The position numbers and the translations under genes were made by a program. Shown here piece after piece: positions 10,490-21,139 of a DNA stretch of 47,345 bases. Under the pieces are notes generated by a model, which was given only the letters and a program-made list of their open reading frames with translations, ran no database searches and had not been told where the DNA came from. This stretch comes from Chara braunii (lineage: Eukaryota > Streptophyta > Charophyceae > Charales > Characeae), in contig BFEA01000301.1 of the NCBI GenBank assembly GCA_003427395.1, forward strand, positions 1,177,523 through 1,224,867, in the 5' to 3' direction. Numbering within the stretch: the first letter of the stretch is position 1; every line of letters starts with the position of its first letter.

Positions 10490-11830
10490 AAGACCGTCTG
10501 TGCGTTCCCAACAAAGAGGAGATTCGTAGTTTGATCCTACGGGAATGCCACGACACAGAGGGACATTTCGGTTGGCAAAAGACTCTTGCCAAACTGATGT
10601 ATGCATACACTTGGCGAGGAATGAAAGCTGACTCCGTAGAGTATGTCAGCAGTTGCAAAGTATGCCAGAGAAACAAGACTACTACACGTGCCCCTCTAGG
10701 TGTTCTCAGACCCTTGCCTATTCCTGATCGGCCAGGAGATTCAGTGTCCATTGATGTTATGGACGCTGGCGTCAAGAGTGGGCATGGTAAGAGCCAAGTC
10801 ATGGTCATAGTTGATAGGCTTAATAAGTATGTTGTTTTTGTCCCTTTGCCTGCAGAGGCACGCACTGAATTAGTCATTCAAAAGTTTTTGACCATTGGGT
10901 TGGTGATCACGGGATTCCGTTGTCTATAGTTAGCTATAGAGACACCCGGTTCACTAGTCAGAACTGGTTGTAACTCGTGAAAGTTTATGGGTCAAAGTTG
11001 CTGATGTCATTTGGCCGTCACCCAAAGACTAACAGTCAGACGGAACAGATGAACAAGATTCTGCAACAAATTCTGCGCATGTAAATTATACCAGATCAGG
11101 TCAATTGGGACGAGATGTTGCCCAAGGTAGCCAGTCCGTATAACAACAGCACGCACTTGTCCACCTGTCGCACTCCCAACGAGTTACACAAGTCCTTTAG
11201 ACCGCGCCGACCGTTTGAGGGGCTTAACCGGGATCGGATACATAGGCTACCGCCCGGTACCAGCGATACAGCACGAGAAAGAGCTAGCTACAGTCGTCGA
11301 GAACCTCAGGAAGGCCCAGCATAAAATGATAGAGCAAGCCAACAAGCACCGTCGCCCATCGCAGTTCCAAGTAGGCGACTTAGTCTGGGTCAAGTCCAAA
11401 GAATTGCTCCTGAGGAAAACATCTCACAGAAGTTACTGCCAGCATACAAAGGACCATGGCCGATTCTAGAAGTTAAGGGCAGAGAGGATGAGTCGTCCTA
11501 CACAGTAGAGATCCCAGCACACCTCCACACCTACCCTGTGTTTCATGCATCAAGTTGTTGCCATGTATCGTAAGTCAACAGTTTCCATCTAGAAGATCCC
11601 TGATCCCTCCTGACATGGATGGAACGTACGACATTGACGGCACTGTAAGTGAAGATGTGTTTAGAACAGGAGGTAGACGTTGTCCGTAGAAACAGTATAA
11701 GGTCCGGTTTGCTTATCAGGAACTAGAGGACGACCGCTGGTTTACTAGGATAAAACTTCTAGAAACAACTCCCGATGTAGTTAGAGCCTACGAGAGAGAT
11801 AGGAAAGGTAAGGGTCCAGCCTTGGATTGA
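10468..11830 (+). pseudogene. Integrase of A with chromodomain-like tail (broken)
   Basis: The piece at 10468-10926 carries the zinc-binding HHCC domain (ECHDTEGHFGWQKT ... SCKVCQRNK) and the start of the catalytic core (SIDVMDAG, VIVDRLNKY). The second catalytic Asp (SYRDTRFTSQ) and the Glu region (TNSQTEQMNK) appear in another frame around 10930-11060, so the DDE triad is present but split. The C-terminal SH3-like part (NKHRRPSQFQVGDLVWVKSKE) lies at 11330-11400. A tail reading YKVRFAYQELEDDRWFTR near 11695 looks like a chromodomain half and ends at TGA 11828. Several frameshifts make it a pseudogene. Confidence 0.8.
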
Positions 11831-11868
11831 GTTATTCTCGGAGGACCTCGAATTTAGGCCGGCGGGAG

Positions 11869-12638
11869 TGAAACGGTATTCACCTGTTCGCAGTGGCGGG
11901 TGCAGATCCCAAGGCTTGATCCCTAGTCCTCACCTTACCTGTGTACAGTATATGTGTCGACCCTGAGAGTTGAACCCGTGACCTGTGTACTCACAACAGT
12001 TGGTAGGCTGTCGTAGGTGTGTAGGTTGTAGGGGTTCGAGCTGTAGACCTATTGGTTGTAGGTTTTAGCAGGTCCTAAGAGTCGTAGTTGTAGCTCCTAC
12101 GAAGGGTCAAAGTTGTAGTTGCTAACGTCCTGAAAGGTCAAGGTTGTAGCTGCTACAGTCCTGAAAGGTCCTGAAAGGTCAAGGTCAAGTATAAATCAAG
12201 AGGCAGCGCACAACCATTCATTCATTCCCGCGTAAGCCATGCGGAAGTGCTGCCACAACGACTTGTGCAAGGTGGTTTGCAGTGAGCCCAAAAACGAAGT
12301 GGGCGTGAAGGAGAGCTTAGCCATAGCGATAGGAGTAGGAGCCGCCATAGCCGACATAGCTAATAGGAGAGTTTATGTGTGTGTGTGCGTGTGTGTACAG
12401 TGTGATGCGTATGGGATATCCAGGGTGATCCAGTGTGTGTGTGAACAGCAGAGTTGGGTTGGCGACGAACAGAGAGTTGTACAAGCGTTGTTGCGCCATA
12501 GCTGTTTGAAGTGAGCTTGTATCTGAGATGCGTTCTTGGCTACTATATCTCTGAGTTCTGAGTGGGCGCTTGTCGCCAGTTTGTTGCGCAACCTGTTTGC
12601 ATGCATGTGAAGTGTGAAAGAGAGCGAGTCTGATTGCA
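11869..12638 (+). repeat. 3' LTR of element A
   Basis: TGAAACGG...ATTGCA, 770 bp, homologous to 3421-4352 but lacking about 160 bp of U3. In that place it has short copies of CTGAAAGGTCAAGG. A TATA box is at 12190-12195. It follows a weak polypurine tract (GGCCGGCGGGAG, 11857-11868). The next bases, GCTC, repeat the bases in front of the left LTR. Confidence 0.9.
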
Positions 12639-13393
12639 GCTCACAGCACGAGGGGATAAATACCGTGCAAGGCTGGCCAGCTCAACGGGACTCGGGGCAC
12701 AGGGGCGGGCCGTGTGCACACCTTTAGACACGCACGCTGTCGGGATCGCTCAGGGACGCTGCCGACAAGAGACATTCATGAAGAACTGTGGGAGGTATAG
12801 ATTCCAGGTGATAAGTTTGGGCAAAATTCCATTCTGCAAACAGACCCAACAAATGATTCTATTTTTATTTTGATTAGTTATATGTACAACCATTAACATC
12901 TAACAGACAGCATAGTTAGAACTCTTTTCTGTTCATTGTGCTTTCTGTTTGCGAACTAGTCAAAGTCAAAGTAGTTTCGTTTGTAGGAATATGAACTTAC
13001 CTGTTGGACCCAAANNNNNNNNNNNNNNNNNNNNNNNNNNNNNNNNNNNNNNNNNNNNNNNNNNNNNNNNNNNNNNNNNNNNNNNNNNNNNNNNNNNNNN
13101 NNNNNNNNNNNNNNNNNNNNNNNNNNNNNNNNNNNNNNNNNNNNNNNNNNNNNNNNNNNNNNNNNNNNNNNNNNNNNNNNNNNNNNNNNNNNNNNNNNNT
13201 TTCTGTTTGCGAACTAGTCAAAGTCAAAGTAGTTTCGTTTGTAGGAATATGAACTTACCTGTTGGACCCAAATGTATCTACTCTGACGCAGCCACCGATT
13301 AATTATTTTAAATAGTATAAATCGGTTTGTGCACTACACTGCGGTAAGCATCAAAGAGTGAGTTAGTGCAGATTGTGTACAGTTGTATAGCAT
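12639..13393 (+). other. Right part of the element B leader with an assembly gap
   Basis: The leader of B resumes after A. There is no coding signature before the gag ATG at 13394. A block of 185 unknown bases occupies 13015-13199. The 73 bases on its left (12942-13014) are identical to the 73 bases on its right (13200-13272), so the gap is probably an assembly artefact or a collapsed repeat. Confidence 0.7.
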
Positions 13394-15536
13394 ATGAGCG
13401 ATAGGGATACCACTAGTGAGGACGACCGAATCTTGCGATCGGTTAGACGCCCGATTGCCCACGTGGCATTAGGACCCGAGGATGATAGGTTACTGTTCCG
13501 CCAGCAAAGGGAACGGCAGCAGCAGCAGCGAAGAGCTAGGGCAGCAGAGGCCAGCAGGGCATTCGCAAGTGAAGCCACTGCTTCAACAGCCTGTGCAACA
13601 CAGTTCCCAGGCCAGCTGTTAACGGTCGTGGGGTCAACGGTCGCGCAGACCCAGAGTCAGTCGACTGGCATCATGGCAATCCAGCCAATAGTGTTGACTT
13701 CCGATGAGATCGCCATACAGCAGGCAGCACTGCAGGAGGCACAACTACAGAAGGCTTTAGGAGAGAGAAAAGGGGAAAAAAAAAGAATGATTAGGAGAAG
13801 AGCCAGGATGCAGCGGAGAGAAGCGGACGTCAGTGAGTTAGAGGGCATGGACGTGACGCACATGGGTGCAGATGTGAGGACGTTGCGGACAGTTCTGCTA
13901 GGCGTAGTAGAAATGCAAAACCACCATACGGCCCTCCTTCGGGACATCCAACATAGTCTGGTCGTTCTGGTCGGGGGAGCGCAGGTAGGTCCATTGTCTA
14001 CATTGTACATCCTCCTTATGTCCCACCGGTGACTGGGGTATCCCCATATGTCTCCCCAGCATCGGTACAAACTGTTTCCCTGGGTATTTCGTTAGCAGGA
14101 GGGTTCTCAGCAGGTCCTAGTGTGCAAATTCCTGCACAGACAGTGTTCTCCCAACCTCCGTCGCAGGTTGCCGTAAGTGGGCAGCCTGTTGTCTCGCAGC
14201 CTGCACAGCCGCAGGGTACACAACCCCAGCAGCAGGTGCAACAGCCTGTACCACAGGGTCTAGAACTCGGAATGGTGCAGGTACCGGGACAAAGTCAATG
14301 GGTTCTGAAGATAGTCATCATCGCTCCTAAACCATTTAAAGGGGATAAGAGGGGCGAAGACCTCGACACATGGTTGAGGGCAGTGCCATATGTTAAGTGT
14401 AAGCTTACCTTGCCGCACGAGGAAGTGCTTGTGGCTGCCTCCTATTTAGAGGGGAGTGCAGCAAGATGGTTGAGTGGTTTAGTTCTGTTGCAGGGATACT
14501 GTCATGACTTCCACGCTTGGGCGGTCACCCAGAGACTGGATCACTTCCTCAAGTTGGTGGAAGACAGGTGGCATGATCCTGAGGAGGCCCAAAAGGCCAC
14601 TGATGCGATCCTGACTCTGCATACTAGGCAATTTAAATAAAAAAAGGGAGGCCACAGACGCAGTAGAGCGTCTGATCTGTGTCCCTGAGGTGTGGTATGA
14701 CCCCTAGGTTTTACTCACCTCCTACTTTAGATGCGTTCCTATCCCTCTCAGGAATCAGTTGGCAGGTGAGGCCAACATCAACATGCACAACTTTCCCTCG
14801 TTTAGCAAGAAGGCCATAGATCTGGAAGCAAAGATAGGGCATGGTCAGACACCCACGACGGATTTTAGGAGAAAGTCACTGCCTCCCAACTGGAAAGCAA
14901 AAGGACGCATTATTTCGGTCGACAACGATGGTTCTACCATCGAATTGGATAACGATATCCAGGCGGGAGTGGGTTCAGAGGCTGGAAGCATAAAAGCTTC
15001 AGGGGTTGGAGTAGTCGTTGTCGTAGCTCAGAAAGGTAAGGCGACCAGTAGATGCCGTGGAGGTTCCCGGTATAGGAGTCAAGTCACTGGCTCCCAGCTG
15101 GAAAGCAAAGGGACTAATTATTTTCGTCGACAACGATGGTTCTACCATCGAATTGGATGACGATTTCCAAGCGGGAATGGGTTCAGAGGCTGGCAGCATA
15201 AAAGCTTCAGGGGGTGGAGTAGTCGTTGCTGTAGTTCAGAAAGGTAAGGCGACCAGTAGACGCCGTGGAGGTTCCCGGTATAGGAGTCAAGTCGACCCCA
15301 ATGCTCCTCCATGGGAGAAAGCGGGTCTCAGCGAGGACGTGTGGAGAGATCGGAACACGCGGCAGGCATGTACCCAGTATGGCCAATATGGCCATAACCA
15401 ACTCAAGTGTCGCGATAAGAAGGTGACTGAGAAGATCCCGCCTACGATGGGGCAGGCGTTGGGATCCTCCGCTCCCGTTGGTAGCAATGTGGCTAGCAGT
15501 TTTGGCACCGCTCCGGGAAACACGTCGGGCCAGTAG
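13394..15536 (+). pseudogene. gag: gag pseudogene of element B
   Basis: ATG 13394 opens a 212-codon frame: a basic Arg/Gln-rich N-terminus (QQRERQQQQRRARAAEA), then a charged helix. The frame shifts near 14030 into a Gln/Pro-rich linker and the retrotransposon-gag (capsid) domain: PKPFKGDKRGEDLDTWLRAV, SYLEGSAARWLSGL, HFLKLVEDRWHDPEEAQKA. Stop 14638 follows, then fragments in other frames. A 208-bp tandem duplication (14873-15288) shifts the frame again. The zinc knuckle near 15365 reads CTQYGQYGHNQLKC: the second Cys is Tyr, consistent with a TGT to TAT change. The last frame ends at TAG 15534. It would have supplied the particle shell and RNA-binding protein and is now non-functional. Confidence 0.8.
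14873..15288. repeat. 208-bp tandem duplication in gag of B
   Basis: Two copies begin AAGTCACTG at 14873 and 15081, and a third start, AAGTCGAC, marks the resumption of unique sequence at 15289. The copies are about 90% identical by eye. Because 208 is not a multiple of three, the duplication changes the reading frame of the capsid-to-nucleocapsid linker. Confidence 0.9.
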
Positions 15537-15559
15537 GAATAGTAGTTGTTCCTCCTAGG

Positions 15560-16217
15560 GTCGAGGTGGTGAACACACCCTCACCATCTCGAGTGATGGC
15601 CCAAGCTACCGACTCCATCGTCGTCCCGCAAACACATTCAGACCCATCGAGCCTCTGTTCGATGAATGTGTTTGGGTCCTTAGAGGAGCTAGAGGAGGAG
15701 TGGTCTAGATCAGACCCAATAGCTTCTTGGACGGCATTGGCTAAAGCCCCTAAGGGTGAGATGTTCGTTAGCTAGGTAGTCATCAGCGGCCGAAAGGTCG
15801 GGGGCTATTATGACACTTGCTCGACACGGAACTTCATTAGTCGCATGTGCGTTGAGAGGTTGCGCTTACACGGGCAAGTGCAGCTCCTGAGTCAACCTGT
15901 GGAGTCGACTTGTGCCAACAAACAGCACATGGTAGTCAACGACTACCTTCAGGACATCGAGTGTCTTTTCCCGTAAGCGAGAGGGGAACTGAGACATCGC
16001 GTCTCGTTCCTAGTGAGCGATGATCTCCCTATGGATATCTTGTTAGGTATGTACTACCTCTCCGTTGCATAGCCCCAGACTGGGACCGAAAAGTGGTCAA
16101 ACACACTTTGCCAGGTGGAGGGACCGCCAAATTACGTAAGGCTAGTAGTCGAACTGAGTCCTACGGATGCATGTGTGCGGCTGCGTTTTATAGCTATTAT
16201 AAGCAAAATCTGGAGGT
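15560..16217 (+). pseudogene. Protease region of element B (degenerate)
   Basis: A broken frame around 15775-16070 reads VVISGRKVGGYYDTCSTRNFISRMCVERL and later VSDDLPMDILLGMYYLSV. The first corresponds to the retropepsin active-site loop, with DTGST changed to DTCST (catalytic-loop Gly lost). The second corresponds to the C-terminal ILGMDWL motif. In-frame stops occur near 15773, 15975 and 16070. It would have matured the polyprotein; now inactive. Confidence 0.65.
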
Positions 16218-16961
16218 ATGTATCTAGTTTATGTCGCTGCAGCAGGCGAGCCGGTGAAAATGCCGCCAGAGATAGAGGGAGTAGTTGCTAAGTACCCTGA
16301 TCTATTTGAAGAGCCAACAGGGGTTGTCGAGAGGGAGGTCGTCCACGCGATAGAGATTATCCCAGGGTCTAGCATCCCGAAGGGTAGGATCTATCGGATG
16401 TCTCCAGGCGAGCTTGACGAGCTTCGCCGACAGCTCAAAGAACTCGTAGAGAAGGGTTGGATCCGGCCGAGTGTCTCCCCTTACGGATCACCAATTTTAT
16501 TTGTGCCAAAGAAGGGGGATACATTGACATGTGCATTGACTACAGGGGCCTCAATGCCATCACTGTCAAGAATCGAGACCCCCTACCTCGCATCGACGAT
16601 TTGCTAGATAGAGTGCAAGGGTGTCGGTACTTCAGTAAGATAGATCTGAAGTCCGGTACCATCAGATTGCAATACGGCCCGAGGATCAGCACAAAACCGC
16701 TTTTCAAACCAGGTCCGGTCTGTAAGCGTTTGTGGTGATGCCTTTCCGCCTTTACAATGCTCTTGGCACCTTTCAGCACGCTATGAATCGGATCTTTCAT
16801 GACTACGTGGATAAGTTTGTCATCATGTACCTCGATGACATACTTATTTTAGTAGGACTGTCGAGGAGCATGTTGCGCACTTAGACAAAGTCCTCAGTCT
16901 CCTCCGGCAGCACAAGTTCAAGATCAACGGGGAGAAATGTGAGTTTGGTCGGACCTGGATC
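16218..16961 (+). pseudogene. Reverse transcriptase of element B (frameshifted)
   Basis: From ATG 16218 the frame reads through the connector KYPDLFEEPTGVVEREVVHAIEI and the RT thumb-side motif [21 protein letters not shown]. It loses frame near 16515 and continues as [21 protein letters not shown] and FSKIDLKSG in a second frame to 16738. The palm ([27 protein letters not shown] near 16828) lies in a third frame. The YLDD box itself is intact, but the protein cannot be made in one piece. Confidence 0.8.
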
Positions 16962-17501
16962 TTGTACTTGGGTCATGAGATTTCCGCGGAGGGTTTGAAG
17001 CCCGATGGCGCGAAGGTGGCCAGCATTCGTGACTGGCCGCGTCCTCAGTCTGTGACTGAGATGAGGTCCTACTTAGGGATGACCGACTACTACCGCAACT
17101 TCGTTAAGAACTATAGCATAGTGGCCGCTCCTTTGACTTACTTGACCCGCCTTGACACCCTATGGGAGTGGACAGACAGGTGTGAGGCTGCTTTCAGACA
17201 TCTGAAGCATGCGTTGACACATCATGAGGTCTTGAAACTTCCTAATATTGACAAGTCGTTCGTAGTAACCACGGATGCTAGCCAATATGGCATTAGTGCC
17301 GTGCTAGCGCAGCAGGAGGGGCCAAATTTGAGGCCAGTGGAGTACATGTCCCAAAAGATGCCCTCTCATAAGTTGGCTAAGTCCACCTATGAGGAGTTGT
17401 ACGGGATCTATAAAGCGCTAACCCATTGGAGGCACTACCTCCTTGGGAGGGTCTTCATCGTCAGGACTGATCATCAGACCCTGAAGTGGATGAGAACTTA
17501 A
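16962..17501 (+). pseudogene. RNase H region of element B
   Basis: A 179-codon open stretch carries the connection and RNase H: YLGHEISAEGLKPDG, SYLGMTDYYRNFVKNY, then TTDASQYGISAVLAQQ (first catalytic Asp), STYEELYGIYKAL (Glu) and VRTDHQTLKW (Asp). It ends at TAA 17499, where related elements have Gln (MRTQP), so a CAA to TAA change is likely. RNase H removes the RNA strand after first-strand synthesis. The domain looks complete, but its link to RT and integrase is broken. Confidence 0.8.
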
Positions 17502-19170
17502 CCTGTGTTCTTCGATGTGATGAAGCGATGGATGAAGTCATTGAGCAGTATGACTTCGAGCCCCAATACCTCAAAGGTGAGTACAACAGAGTTGCTGATG
17601 CGTTGTCGCCTAGGCCAGAATTCTCCGGTGCGTTGATCACTGAGTTTGGGCTTGCGGACGATGTCACTCGCTCTTTGGTGGAAGCCTATCGCGAGGACCA
17701 TTTCATGTCTGAAATCATACGCAGACTCGAGGCGAAGGACAAGGGGACTTTTGTCGAGTTTGAGTTGGTCAACGGCTTGTTGTTCCTTGAGAAGGCCAGG
17801 AATAAACAGTTGTGTGTTCCTAATAGAGAGTCTTTGCATAGTTTAGTTTTAGGCGAGAGTCGCGATGCCACTGGACATTTTGGTTTCAAGAAGACTGCAG
17901 CCAATCTGTTGCAGCGTTTTTGGTGGCCCTCGATGATGAGAGATGCCAAACTGTATGTTGAGACTTGTCAAGTTTGTCAACGTGACAAGCCTCGGATACA
18001 GGCTCCTCTTGGGCTGCTCAAGCCCCTTCCCGAAAGGCATGGTGAAAGCCTGTCCATGGACTTCATGGATACGCTGGTCACCAACAAGAGTGGCATGAGG
18101 TACATATACGTCATCGTGGACAAATTTAGTAAGTATGCTAGACTAGTGGCCATGTCGAAAACAGCACAGACCGAGTACGTAATGAAGCTACTTAAGGAAA
18201 ACTGGGTCAGAGACTTTGGCTTGCCGAAGTCTATAATCAGCGACAAGGACGTCCGATTCACCAGTGAACTGTGGAAGGCCGCAACTGCCGAACAAGGAAC
18301 GCAACTGCAAACGATATCTGGAAATCATCCAGAGGCAAATGGACAGGCAAAGCAAATGAATTGCATTGTTCAACACTTGCTAAGGCACTACATTAAGCCT
18401 AATCAAGTGGACTGGGACGAGAAGCTTGCTCTCATCACTAGTTTGTACAACAACGCAGCTCATAGTGCCACGGGAGTAAGTCCTAACAGCCTACTTCTAA
18501 CATTCAAACCCAGACTTCCCCTTGATTTTTTGCGACTTGAGAACCAGCCTACTGCTGCTCCTGGCACTGTGGAATTCGCCTATAGATATGAGAGTCATAT
18601 GCAGCAGGCAGTAGAACACATGCACAAAGCATACGCAGCGATGATCGAATCTGAGAACAAGCACCGCCGCCCCTCTATGTTTCAGGTAGGGGACAGGGTC
18701 TGGGTCAAGGTTTCTGAAATGGGACAGGAGCACATGATTTCCCGTAAGCTTATGCCACAGTACTTTGGACCATGGGAGGTTTTAGATGTAGTTGGGGATG
18801 AACCAGATGGACGTTCATATGTTATTCGGATCCCTGGACACCTTTGCACTTACCCTGTTTTTCATGCTTCTAAGCTTGCACCATTCAAGGAAACTGACCA
18901 GTTCCCTTCGCGAAGCTCAATGCTGCCCCCAACCATGGATAGAGAGGTCGATATTGATGAAATCGTGGATCACAGAAATATGCAATTCCAAGACCGACCG
19001 GCAGGGGACGTCCTCTGAAACCGAAGCTGCAGTATCACGTTCGGTTCAGGCATCACATTGATCCTAAGGACGACACATGGTTTACACGAGAAGAATTGAT
19101 AAAGACCGCTCCACATGTTGTCGCCCACTACGAGAGGTTACTGCAGAAAGGAAAGCGCCAGATTGACTAA
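17486..19170 (+). pseudogene. Integrase of element B, nearly full length, catalytic Glu replaced by Lys
   Basis: The open frame to TGA 19016 covers the end of RNase H (IEQYDFEPQYLKGEYNRVADAL), the zinc domain and the catalytic core, plus the C-terminal SH3-like part (HRRPSMFQVGDRVWVK, PQYFGPWEVLDVVG, YPVFHASKLAPF). The zinc domain reads ESRDATGHFGFKKT ... TCQVCQ, with the first His of HHCC replaced by Arg. In the core, D is present in SMDFMD and ISDKDVRF, but the usual GQTERVN is GQAKQMN, so the DDE Glu is Lys. A one-base shift at the end puts the chromodomain-like tail (LQYHVRFRHHIDPKDDTWF) in another frame, ending at TAA 19168. The frame is long and well kept, but the enzyme would be inactive. 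Confidence 0.85.
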
Positions 19171-19195
19171 ACGTCTTAGAGGACTAACGAAGTAT

Positions 19196-19206
19196 GGAGG
19201 AGGGAA
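19196..19206 (+). other. Polypurine tract of element B
   Basis: GGAGGAGGGAA lies directly in front of the TG that opens the 3' LTR. This is the position expected for the plus-strand primer. Confidence 0.7.
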
Positions 19207-20131
19207 TGCGTGTGCCTCGATACGCCCTACCGGGCCCCAATTTGCAACAGGTCGGCCGCCCTAAGTGAAGGCAGGCTCAACAGACGACAAGAGGCCTATT
19301 TTGGATTACTTCGCAAATGGGAAAATTTAGGCAGTTGTGCAGCGCCAGTTGGTTGAAGGCGCCCAGGCCCTAGCCTCCTTTGTCAAATGTATCTAAGTCA
19401 GGCCCTGGGCGAGATACGCAGCATAGGCCCAACTCAGGCTGCGAGCAGTTGGGCACGGATAAGTGTCTGTGGCCCTGGGCTTGATTCGTTTGGACTGAGG
19501 CTCAACCTCCCTGGGCCTACCAGAAGCTTCTGGGCAGGGACCCAGAGCAGACAGGCTGCACGCGAGGCAGGCAGGGCACTTCCATTTAAAAAAGGCCCTG
19601 CCCACACAATCGGCATTCGGGCACTGGCTGCATGTTGCGCAAGCGCTGTTACGCTAACGTTGGCCAGCGCTCACATGCGAGCTGGAAGGAGCAGGCAGCC
19701 ATAGTCGAGTTGCGCTGCTGTATGCTGGATGGGGCTCATGGTGGTCCTTGCATGCATGTGGCATCTGTGAGTTGGGAAACGAGGTTGTGAGTGATACGAG
19801 AGACATACCTGGTGCTTGAAGCGTACGACATTGGCCGAGATCTGCTCGTACTTCGGGGAGCTGTTGACGTCATCAACGACATTGTAGTCTAGGCTAGATG
19901 GGATCTGCCATTTGTTCTCTGGGCGTCGAGCGCCAGATAGGATATCCACATTGGTTCTTCATTGATGATGATGAAACTATTCCAGCATTGTCAATTATGA
20001 ATTTTTGTTGTGTTCTTGTTTGGTGAAACTCGTGATGCAATTCTGCTATTGGTTTGAGGTCACGACTATTTGGTCTTATGTGTATGATGCTGTTTGATTT
20101 CTGAAGTTCGCTATTGCTCGTCTTCCTTGCA
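19207..20131 (+). repeat. 3' LTR of element B
   Basis: TGCGTGTGCC...CTTCCTTGCA, 925 bp, homologous to 1739-2649. Relative to the 5' copy it lacks a few bases near 19675 and has about 30 extra bases near 20085 (TGTATGATGCTGTTTGATTTC). Satellite sequence resumes immediately after the final CA. Confidence 0.85.
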
Positions 20132-21075
20132 AAAAAGTGAAGGGGAAGTGAGTGAAACTCACTTTAATGCATGGGAACTCAATATGCAAGGCAAATTACT
20201 TAGTGAAAAAATGGACAAAGGATGAGCATATGATGACACCAACGCTAAGAAGAGCAAGAAATGCAGTTGCTATTTACACCCAAGTGAGAGGATGAACAAA
20301 AAGTAAAGGGACATTGGGTGAAACTCACTCTCATGCATGAAAACTCAAAATGCAAAATGGAGAATTACTTTGAAATGAGAAAATGGACAAAGCATGAGCA
20401 TATCATGACATCAACACTAAAAAGAGCAAGAAATGGAGTTGCGATTTACACCCAAGTGAGAGGATGAACAAAATGCGAAGGGGAGATTTGAAACTCACTC
20501 TCGTGCATGGGTACTCAAAATGCAAGGTTGCGAAATACTTTGAAGTGAGAAAATGAAAAAATCATGAACATATCATGACATCAACACTAAGAAGAGAAGG
20601 AAACAAAGTTGCGACTTACACCCAAGTGAGAAGATGATAAAAAAGTGAAAGGAGAGTGAGTGAAACTCACTATCATGTATAGAAACTCAAAATGCAAAGT
20701 AGCGAATTACTTTGAAGTGAAAAAAATTGACAAAGCATGAGCATATGATGACATCAACACTAGGAAGACAAAGAAATGAAGTTGCGGTTTACACCTAAGC
20801 GAGAAGGTGAACAAAAAGCGAAGGGAGAGTGAGTGAAACTCACTCTCATACATGGGAACTTGAAAATGCAAAATAACGAAATCCTTTGGAATGAGAAAAT
20901 GGACAAAGCATGAGCATATGATGACATCAACACTAAGAAGAGCAAGAAACGGAATTGCGATTTACACCCAAGTGAAAAGATGAACAAAAAGTGAAGGGAG
21001 AGTGAGTGAAACTCACTTTCATGCATGAAAACTCAAAATGAAAAGTGATGAAATACTTCGAAGTGGAAAAATTGG
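20132..21075. repeat. Right half of the 172-bp satellite array
   Basis: About 5.5 monomers. The anchor (G)ATTTACACC lies at 20272, 20444, 20614, 20787 and 20960, giving periods of 172, 170, 173 and 173. Each monomer holds GTGAAACTCACT(CTC)ATGCATG, AAATGGACAAAGCATGAGCATAT and ACACTAAGAAGAGCAAGAAA. GTGAAACTCAC contains a short inverted repeat. Confidence 0.9.
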
Positions 21076-21139
21076 CTACACGGAGGCAATCTCTAGTGAA
21101 GAAGCTACTTCCTACCCTCCCCATGCTTAGTATGTTAGT

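Larger units (their letters stand above)
3421..12638 (+). mobile_element. LTR retrotransposon A (Ty3/gypsy, chromovirus-like), nested in B
   Basis: The two LTRs (3421-4352 and 11869-12638) both begin TGAAACGGTATTCACCT and end GATTGCA. The PBS is at 4354, and degenerate gag and pol lie in between. The bases just before the left LTR (GCTC, or AGCTC) and just after the right LTR (GCTC) form a 4-5 bp target duplication, which fixes the element ends. It splits the leader of element B. The coding region carries many stops, frameshifts and small deletions, so it is a dead copy. Confidence 0.9.
1739..20131 (+). mobile_element. LTR retrotransposon B (Ty3/gypsy, chromovirus-like), interrupted by element A
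   Basis: The element is bounded by two LTRs of about 0.91 and 0.92 kb. Internally it has a PBS at 2653, gag near 13.4-15.5 kb, pol to 19170 and a PPT at 19196-19206. Removing the 9.2-kb insertion A leaves about 9.2 kb, a normal size for a Ty3/gypsy element. It sits inside a satellite monomer: flank GATGAACGAAA on the left, AAAAAGTGAAGG on the right. A 5-bp target duplication is possible (CGAAA/AAAAA) but degraded. All its coding regions carry lesions, so it is not autonomous. Confidence 0.85.
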
